DNA from: Hofstenia miamia
Lineage: Eukaryota > Xenacoelomorpha > Acoela
Direction: 5' to 3'
DNA: 64,000 bases
Assembly (NCBI GenBank): GCA_004352715.1
Contig: SCFE01000024.1
Coordinates: 1,156,326-1,220,325, forward strand
Position numbers and translations under genes: made by a program. Of the stretch, positions 56,811-64,000 are shown piece after piece; position 1 is the first letter of the stretch; the number at the start of each line of letters is the position of its first letter. The notes beneath the pieces were generated by a model. The model ran no database searches. It was not told the origin of the DNA and worked only from the letters and a program-made list of their open reading frames with translations.

Positions 56811-58435
56811 GGTAACTTTGAGATGTGTCTCTGGAAGGGGTTTTCACGGGTGACTTGTACTTGCCTCGTGACCCTCAAGGACCCACAGGAACTTGACTCG
56901 TGACCTGCTCATTTCTGAGCCGTGACCTGTGACCTGCGTGACCCGCGGACACCTTTGGCAGTCATGATTGATTTTTAGAGCTTGGTGTAAATAAAAACAT
57001 CTAAATTAGGTTAGTTTCACCTTTGAATAATTTAACCTAATTTTTGAACTGATTATTTTAATGAGCCGCCATTTAGAATACGATTTTTCGGTAAACATTA
57101 ATTAATTTTAGCTTTGTGTTAAATTTTCGTGGGTCATGCGGAAAAACAGACTCACCCGCGACCTGCGTGATCTATAGTGCAATTGAACATTTAATGTCGA
57201 TTCATTGGTATAAATTCTGTAAACAAGCGCTCTAAGGATCTAAGTATCTAAACAATAATATAACACCATATGTAATTGTAGCTATTCATTTAACTTTTAC
57301 CGTTATATATTGCAAATTAATCGTTATATTAACATGATTTAGAGGTCATAGAAACTGTTAGAAACCATGTATATTTCCATTGTGTCTTTAAATGCACAAA
57401 CCAAAAAGATCCCATAATTCATTCATCATTAGATTATATTTTCATAGTAAATGTAACTTTTAATAAACTATGGGTGGTGGTATTTTTACCTTGACGGGGA
57501 AACCGGAAGAGCAGTGCGCCTAAACCGTCCCAGAGAGTACCTCCTCTTGGTGGCTCCTGAAGAAGCCAACCAAGCATTGGAAAAGCGAAAGTTGATCCAG
57601 AAGGGTGGCGCTTAGCTAGCAATCGACGAGCGCGTCGCTTTGCAGATGCCTGTACCTACAGTGGCCGTTAAAACCAGGGTAATAGAAGATGTTACCATGT
57701 GTACTTTGTGCATTTTGGGGCGGTAGCTGTCGAGGAGGCTGTCTGTTTAGTATTCGTGGCGGACAGACGGCGACACAGTGGAAACACTGTTTGCAAGACT
57801 GCTACTGTTGCCAGTACAACACGATATATTTGAATCACTCTGAATAGAAATTACATCATTTGAAAATAAATGCCATAAAGAACTGATTAATATCACATAT
57901 AATCACAATAAGAATTATCATATTGACTATTTAGAATATAAGGTTAGTTTTAGAACATTAGGTTAGTTTCACCTTTTAATAATTTAACCTAATTTTTGAA
58001 CTGATTATTTTAATGAGCCGCCATTTAGAATACGATTTTTCGGTAAACATTAATTAATTTTAGCTTTGTGTTAAATTTTCGTGGGTCATGCGGAAAAACA
58101 GACTCACCCGCGACCTGCGTGATCTGTCAAAATTAATGACGCATTCCACCCGTGACCTGGTTGACCCGTAGAAACCACTGATCTCTGGTCATACCGGTCT
58201 GGGAGGTTCTCAAATCTCAAGCTGCGATAGCACGTGGCAATTACCATATTTATACTTACTAAAATATGATTGTAAATACACTGTAATTTAAAAAACCTTC
58301 ACTTATGTACATTGTACGATTGTGCCAAAAAGTTCACTGACTTTGTCAAGTCGTCTTTTTTGAATCAATGCAGGTGCATAACGTAATAGTGCAATTGAAC
58401 ATTTAATGTCGATTCATTGGTATAAATTCTGTAAA
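56811..58435. repeat. Less AT-rich duplicated segment with GTGACC motifs
   Basis: 56840-56950 is packed with GTGACC/GTGACTT phrases (CTCGTGACCCTC, CTCGTGACCTGC, GCCGTGACCTGTGACCTGCG). A 169-bp block recurs at 57005-57173 and 57957-58125, ending ACCCGCGACCTGCGTGATCT in both. The next 49 bases (57174-57222) recur at 58386-58435 against the gap. The segment 57816-57943 is a copy of LINE endonuclease DNA at 54127-54254 with about three differences. It looks like a patchwork of unnamed non-autonomous repeats, partly shuffled with LINE sequence. Confidence 0.65.
57466..57720 (+). other. GC-rich coding-like remnant, unidentified
   Basis: One frame reads YGWWYFYLDGETGRAVRLNR, PREYLLLVAPEEANQALEKR and, after a TAG, LAIDERVALQMPVPTVAVKT. 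The composition is far from the AT-rich surroundings and the reading is protein-like. The minus-strand frame here looks like a shadow. I recognise no family; it may be an old coding exon or element fragment. Confidence 0.3.
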
Positions 58436-59265
58436 NNNNNNNNNNNNNNNNNNNNNNNNNNNNNNNNNNNNNNNNNNNNNNNNNNNNNNNNNNNNNNNNN
58501 NNNNNNNNNNNNNNNNNNNNNNNNNNNNNNNNNNNNNNNNNNNNNNNNNNNNNNNNNNNNNNNNNNNNNNNNNNNNNNNNNNNNNNNNNNNNNNNNNNNN
58601 NNNNNNNNNNNNNNNNNNNNNNNNNNNNNNNNNNNNNNNNNNNNNNNNNNNNNNNNNNNNNNNNNNNNNNNNNNNNNNNNNNNNNNNNNNNNNNNNNNNN
58701 NNNNNNNNNNNNNNNNNNNNNNNNNNNNNNNNNNNNNNNNNNNNNNNNNNNNNNNNNNNNNNNNNNNNNNNNNNNNNNNNNNNNNNNNNNNNNNNNNNNN
58801 NNNNNNNNNNNNNNNNNNNNNNNNNNNNNNNNNNNNNNNNNNNNNNNNNNNNNNNNNNNNNNNNNNNNNNNNNNNNNNNNNNNNNNNNNNNNNNNNNNNN
58901 NNNNNNNNNNNNNNNNNNNNNNNNNNNNNNNNNNNNNNNNNNNNNNNNNNNNNNNNNNNNNNNNNNNNNNNNNNNNNNNNNNNNNNNNNNNNNNNNNNNN
59001 NNNNNNNNNNNNNNNNNNNNNNNNNNNNNNNNNNNNNNNNNNNNNNNNNNNNNNNNNNNNNNNNNNNNNNNNNNNNNNNNNNNNNNNNNNNNNNNNNNNN
59101 NNNNNNNNNNNNNNNNNNNNNNNNNNNNNNNNNNNNNNNNNNNNNNNNNNNNNNNNNNNNNNNNNNNNNNNNNNNNNNNNNNNNNNNNNNNNNNNNNNNN
59201 NNNNNNNNNNNNNNNNNNNNNNNNNNNNNNNNNNNNNNNNNNNNNNNNNNNNNNNNNNNNNNNNN
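58436..59265. other. Assembly gap, 830 Ns
   Basis: A gap of estimated size. It is followed directly by a (TA)n tract (59266-59286), a plausible cause of assembly failure. Confidence 1.
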
Positions 59266-59479
59266 ATATATATATATATATATATAGTAGTTTTTGTGTA
59301 AACCGTATGCGAAGAACAGCGGCAATTGGTATTATGCACAAGATGAGCATACGGCGGTCCATTACAAGTTTTCATGCGCTCACCTCCCAGAGATTGTAAT
59401 GCCCAACGTCTATTTGCTTTCACTTGATTTTTATAAAATGTGGCCTTCAGACGTTCAAAAACGCACTGTGAATTGATTT

Positions 59480-61735
59480 TCAAAATGCGACAAAATTTAA
59501 TCAAGCAGAGAACCTTAATGTAAAATCATTACTTCTGTGTTTGCTGATCAGTGCATTATCACATATACGATTATACGCTAAAGTAATGTATTCAAAAACT
59601 GTAGAGGGTGGGATTAAATTAATTTATCTATTAAAAAAGTGTATATATACTAACAATAATGGTATTCACTATGTGTTTCCATATTGGCGCTTCAAAATTC
59701 AAATCATTTAAAACAGTCTACACAATGCTTTTAATTGTAACAGACTGTATCTAAATACTTAATACTTCAAAATATGGACATTTAATACTTCAAAATATGG
59801 ACAAGGAATCTGGCTTTAACATTGCTTACAATATATTTTTTATAATAGCATTTATCAGTTGAGCAACATTAATTTTTAAAAAATGCACGCTCCAAATAAT
59901 GTTTCCAAAAGCTAATATAAAATGCTTTGTGGAAAAAAAATTGAACGCACATAGAACAATTCTGAAGACAGATTCGCATAGGCAATGAAAAGGTCTTTAA
60001 AAATTTTAGTATGACTTTTTGAGTTTTGCTTTTTTCTTTGAGCAAACATCAATTTAAAAAAAAATTACTCTCAAATTAGTGTTTTCAAATTGTAATACAA
60101 AATGCTTTGTGTAAAAAAATTGAGAACACATAGAAGAATTCTAAAAACAGATTCAGATAGACAATAAAAAGATCTTTAAAAAATTTAGTATTACTTTTTG
60201 AGTTTTGCATTTTTAACTGTATAAATTAGAAATTTGTTGTTTTTGCCTTCAGAAAGTTGATATATTCAGGGGGAGACATCTAGAGAAAAAATTAAGAATT
60301 TCGACCAGAATTTCTGTGCTTCAATTTCTCCATATGACAGCAAATTTAACAGCTAAATGATTTCATTCTATACACCATTTTTAGGCATCAAAAATTGTTC
60401 AGAAAATTGCAAGTCTTCGCAATTCTCAAATATTAACTTTATTATTGTTGCTGCAACAATTTTAAAACAATGTGTACGCGAAATCCATAATTCTGGCAAT
60501 ATGTCGTTAACATGTTCTATGTTAGCGTTTCTTAATTGCATTTGAAAAATAAACGTTTTGAAACATTGGAGCTAATTATAAACTTTAACATGCTTTATAC
60601 ATGTATGCAAAGTAAATGATTCTAGCGATGATTGCGTTGATACATATAATTTTAATAGAATTTAATTTTCCTAATAATTATCGTAGAAGCTAATGTTGAA
60701 CTGCCCCACCTCGCCCCACTAACTTTTTGCCCTGTCCCATAATCACGTGTTGAAATCTGCTCTATATTGGCACAAGTTTTTTTCGTCTACCAGCCTAATT
60801 TGTCCTACTAAACAAAATTTGTTCCAAAACTGCAATATCATATTATCTCAAATTGTTCATGGTATTTTTTATAGCACTGCACTACACCATTACTTCCAAG
60901 TATTTTAAATTCCTTAACGCTTAGAACAAACAGAATGATATTTACTAATATTACTAACAGTAGAAATTTAAAATGATACTAATAAATGGTAAAAACCTAA
61001 CAAATTGAAATTAAATTTTTGCTTCATAAAGCTTATATAAAGCCAATATTTTACTGCGATAATTTTATGCAAGTCAACCGCACTTCCTAAACTGTACATT
61101 CTGTTATGAAACGAGAATGAATTTATTGGTTTTAACTAACTATAATGCAGCATTAATTATGACAAACAAAAGTATAGCATTGCATTAAATGCATTAAAAA
61201 TTAACAAGTATGTAATAATTTACCACATCTCGAATAGCATGTAATTAAAGCATTTGATATTTAATCTATATTTTGAACTTTTAAATAAGATTTCGACAGA
61301 TTGAACAAATTAGTATTTCTACTCAACAAATTGTATAAAATAGTAATATTGCTTTATGGAATTGGTCAGATAGAACCCTTTTGAGTTTTCTATATAACGT
61401 ATATAGAGATATATAAAATTTACATTATTATTGTAATCTAATATACCTGATATAGATTTTTTTAACAACAATTTAAGTACTTAGACATAAAATACGTAGC
61501 TAAAAGTGCTATATCTTATTTGTAACAGCAAATGAAATTTTGTTTATTGCTCTGTATATGCAAATGCTCCACTCTGTGTAATGATCACGACTACACATAA
61601 AATTAAAATTTCTATTGGTAATAATGTGGTATTTTGTAATTTTTAGTTCATCAATCTTTATGAATTTGCTTTTTACTTTGTTTTTTTTACAAATCCTTTA
61701 AAGTAAAATCGCTTGGGTTGAGTGAGCGTTGGTCT
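59480..61735. other. AT-rich DNA with one imperfect tandem pair
   Basis: A repeat of about 179 bp occurs at 59859-60037 and 60038-60215 (TTGAGCAAC..., AAAATGCTTTGTG..., CTTTTTGAGTTTTGC). Nothing coding was recognised elsewhere in this stretch. Confidence 0.6.
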
Positions 61736-61739
61736 GCTA

Positions 61740-62275
61740 ATTCGCCATTTCTAGGAGCTTAACTCATTTCCATGAAACTTTATTAGCCTCTAGCGTCCTC
61801 AGTACAATCCTACATGTATGTGATATACTGTCATATATCTTCCTGTAGATTATCCATGCCATTGCCAAGTTTGTTTTCTCTTGTAATTATCCACCACTGC
61901 CTGGTACATTAACAACTGATCTTTAAATTCTGTACCCTTTGTCCTGCTCCTCTGTTCTAAGTAAAATGTCAACCTATTTGAAATCACGGATGTGCTGTTC
62001 TCAGACATGTTATCGACCTGAAGTTGTTTCCTTCAATGTGTTTCCTTGGATCATTTTTTATCAGAAATTTCCTTACCACTACCGTCCACTCTAAACACCC
62101 ATTCACCACACAATTCTCCAATGCTGCTGCTAGTCTCTCAAAAACCCTCATGAACTTCTTTAGTCAATACTCATGTACGTCTTCTCTGCCGGGCGCCTTC
62201 CAGTTCTTCATCTTCTTTAGAGTCTCCTTGAACTTGTCTGGACTCCTTCTGCACCTGCTTACTCTCTATATCTAG
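61740..62275 (-). mobile_element. Non-LTR reverse-transcriptase fragment (WKAPG type)
   Basis: The minus-strand reading from about 62260 gives DKFKETLKKMKNWKAPGRED, KFMRVFERLAAALENCVVNG, then a broken NNFRSITCLRT, QLLMYQAVVDNYKRKQT and NLAMAWIIYRK with DSISHT. These are RT blocks 1-3 of an R2/Dong-like group of LINEs (block NxRPITCLP, then the AWIDYxKAYDxxPH catalytic block, whose Asp reads Ile here). Frame changes and a deletion show a fossil. It differs from the CR1-like LINEs elsewhere in the window. Confidence 0.65.
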
Positions 62276-62279
62276 CATA

Positions 62280-63183
62280 ACAAGAAATTTTGAAACGTCA
62301 TCAATTGAGAAAATAATAACTGAGAATTTTATTCACTATGTTTAACTGTGTGTTGAGAAATATTCAGCTAAATATTTATCTGTACAACAGTGATATATAT
62401 CCAGGCATCATTATGTATTAATGAAAATTGCTTATTACATTTATTGCAAAAAGCAAAAATTCATTTTCTCTTTTAGTTTTTTCGGGAAAAAAAATTTCAA
62501 ATAATTATCCCTGTTGTCATTTTATAAAGGAAAATTGCAAAGCACTTAGTTTAAAGCTGATTTTGTAAATGCCAACTAGTGAACAAATACGACCATCATT
62601 ATATTTGATTGGTCAACACTCATTCTTTCATAGTCTGTAAATTCATATTAATCTCATAATTCAATTTTCCACAGTGCTTTTAAATATTGCATTGATTATT
62701 ACACGTATTTAAACCATCCAATGTTGTAAAACCATGTTAATTTAGTGAAATTGAGTTGGATAAAGAAACGTTACTTGATTTCCCATTTTACCAGTCTAAG
62801 TAAAACTAGAACCTTTTTCAAGAAGGTCACTAAATGATAGATGATGTCCAATAAGTTGAACGTACTTTCCCAATGATTAAATTCTTCATTGGGGCTGCTT
62901 AAATTTACGATTAAATTTGTAAAATCTCAAATGTAATATTTTTTGTTTTCGATGAAATAATCAATCTCAAACCCACACATTATATTTAATAGTCTTATTT
63001 CTTTAAAATTTTTTGTCTTTTCAAATTTTTTAATGATATTTAACTGTTGTGCATGTAAATTTATTTTGAATGTTTTTACAAATGTTCTTAAATTTGGGGC
63101 ACTTCTTATATATGCTTAGTTTTTTCACTCTTTACAGATATTTGTAGTAATTGCATTCTTCCAATTTTTGCTCTTTACTCATG

Positions 63184-63218
<35 letters not shown>

Positions 63219-63670
63219 TAGAAATTGGCGCTTTCTCAGACAAAGTGCCATTTTTTAGCATTTATAAAGGGACAATGCACCATTTTTTTCAATTTTGCTT
63301 AGAAAACCGTGAATTGAGCAGATATGTGTTCTTGTATTATAAAATAAACGTTGGATAAATTAAAAAAAAGTTTCGCAAAATTTATTCAGATTATATACAA
63401 AATTTGCCAAAAAAATTAAATATGATGCTTTGTCTTTTTCAAGCTTTTTGCTACTGTACAAAAACAGAATATCGATAACACTTAGAAATTGATAAATTTT
63501 AAAAGGACAAAAATATTAGAAATCATTTGACTAACAAAAACATGAATTTTCTCTCCAAAAAAACGTGAAAGTAAGCAATACTGCAATCTACTGATTTAAC
63601 CATCCAACATGTTGAAATTTTGTATTTAATTACATTTTACCGCCATCTCAAAACGAAAAAAAATTATATA
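62280..63670. other. AT-rich spacer with a (TA)n microsatellite
   Basis: (TA)n at about 63185-63216. Nothing coding was recognised. Confidence 0.5.
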
Positions 63671-63673
63671 GAT

Positions 63674-63862
63674 TGTTATTGCAGTATCTTAAATGAAAGC
63701 ACATGTTTTCTGGTCAATGAGCTCCTCTAAATCTCGTCCAAAAGTGAAAAAGTGCAAGAGAAATGTANTGTTATTGCAGTATCTTAAATGAAAGCACATG
63801 TTTTCTGGTCAATGAGCTCCTCTAAATCTCGTCCAAAAGTGAAAAAGTGCAAGGGAAATGTA
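63674..63862. repeat. 94-bp duplication around a single N (63768)
   Basis: 63674-63767 recurs at 63769-63862 with one visible mismatch. This is probably an unmerged contig overlap. Confidence 0.85.
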
Positions 63863-64000
63863 ATAAATGTACCTTTAATTCATTTTTGAGTTTAACAAGA
63901 ACTGTTGTTTTAATTTTGTTTATTACATATTCGTCATTAGCTAAGCAACGGTTTTTTTGTCTTAATTTAGTGCTTGAAAGTGATAATACAGCTTTATATT

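Noticed and set aside
1-64000. tRNA, rRNA or other structured RNA genes
   Set aside because: I saw no A/B-box pair with a cloverleaf and no rRNA-like stretch; I could not run a covariance search, so small RNAs may be missed.

Overview
The window looks like nuclear DNA of an AT-rich invertebrate animal. Short exons sit between AT-rich introns with GT/AG borders. Piggybac, Tc1/mariner, pogo, non-LTR and LTR elements are dense, and (TA)n tracts, N gaps and draft-assembly duplications are common. Nothing in it is bacterial: there are no operons, no ribosome-binding sites and no CRISPR array. I cannot name the species.

Host genes are few. (1) A plus-strand gene at about 0.8-3.2 kb ends in a BEN-type DNA-binding domain and carries one reading-frame break. 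(2) A plus-strand terminal exon at 14.97-15.35 kb belongs to a gene I do not recognise. (3) The most substantial gene is spread over 20 kb of the minus strand, from 39.8 kb down to 19.5 kb. Joining exons by splice sites and phase gives a UBZ4-type zinc finger, a second C-x2-C finger, a linker, a BTB domain and a Ser-rich tail. That order matches SLX4, the scaffold of structure-specific DNA-repair nucleases. No ORF longer than about 200 codons marks the gene, so it is easily missed.

Mobile elements fill most of the rest. At 3.7-7.4 kb one Tc1 element sits inside a decayed piggyBac transposase gene, with a second Tc1 element beside it. At 8.35-10.48 kb a TTAA/piggyBac-type element sits inside a pogo-like element. 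From 11.1 to 18.5 kb there are remnants of a LINE, a Tc1, two piggyBacs, a recurrent uncharacterised family and a mariner. LINEs lie in the SLX4-like introns at 26.4-28.9 and 38.2-39.5 kb.

The standout is an apparently intact 1700-bp element at 30,567-32,266, inside an SLX4-like intron. It has a TA target duplication, 197-bp inverted repeats that are almost identical, eight 21-bp iterons in each repeat, and one uninterrupted IS630/Tc1-superfamily transposase ORF with an unusually short Asp-to-Glu spacing (30 residues).

The right third holds a gapped LTR retrotransposon (44.60-47.74 kb) with a 5-bp target duplication, followed by a mosaic of duplicated blocks (47.6-48.7 kb). Two opposed LINE pieces follow (48.8-50.8 kb). 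A LINE with an SGNH-esterase ORF1 and a 2A-like peptide lies at 52.5-55.8 kb. After a gap comes a less AT-rich stretch with GTGACC repeats (56.8-58.4 kb), then mostly featureless AT-rich DNA with one more LINE fragment at 61.7-62.3 kb. Several exact duplications abut runs of N and are probably assembly artefacts.
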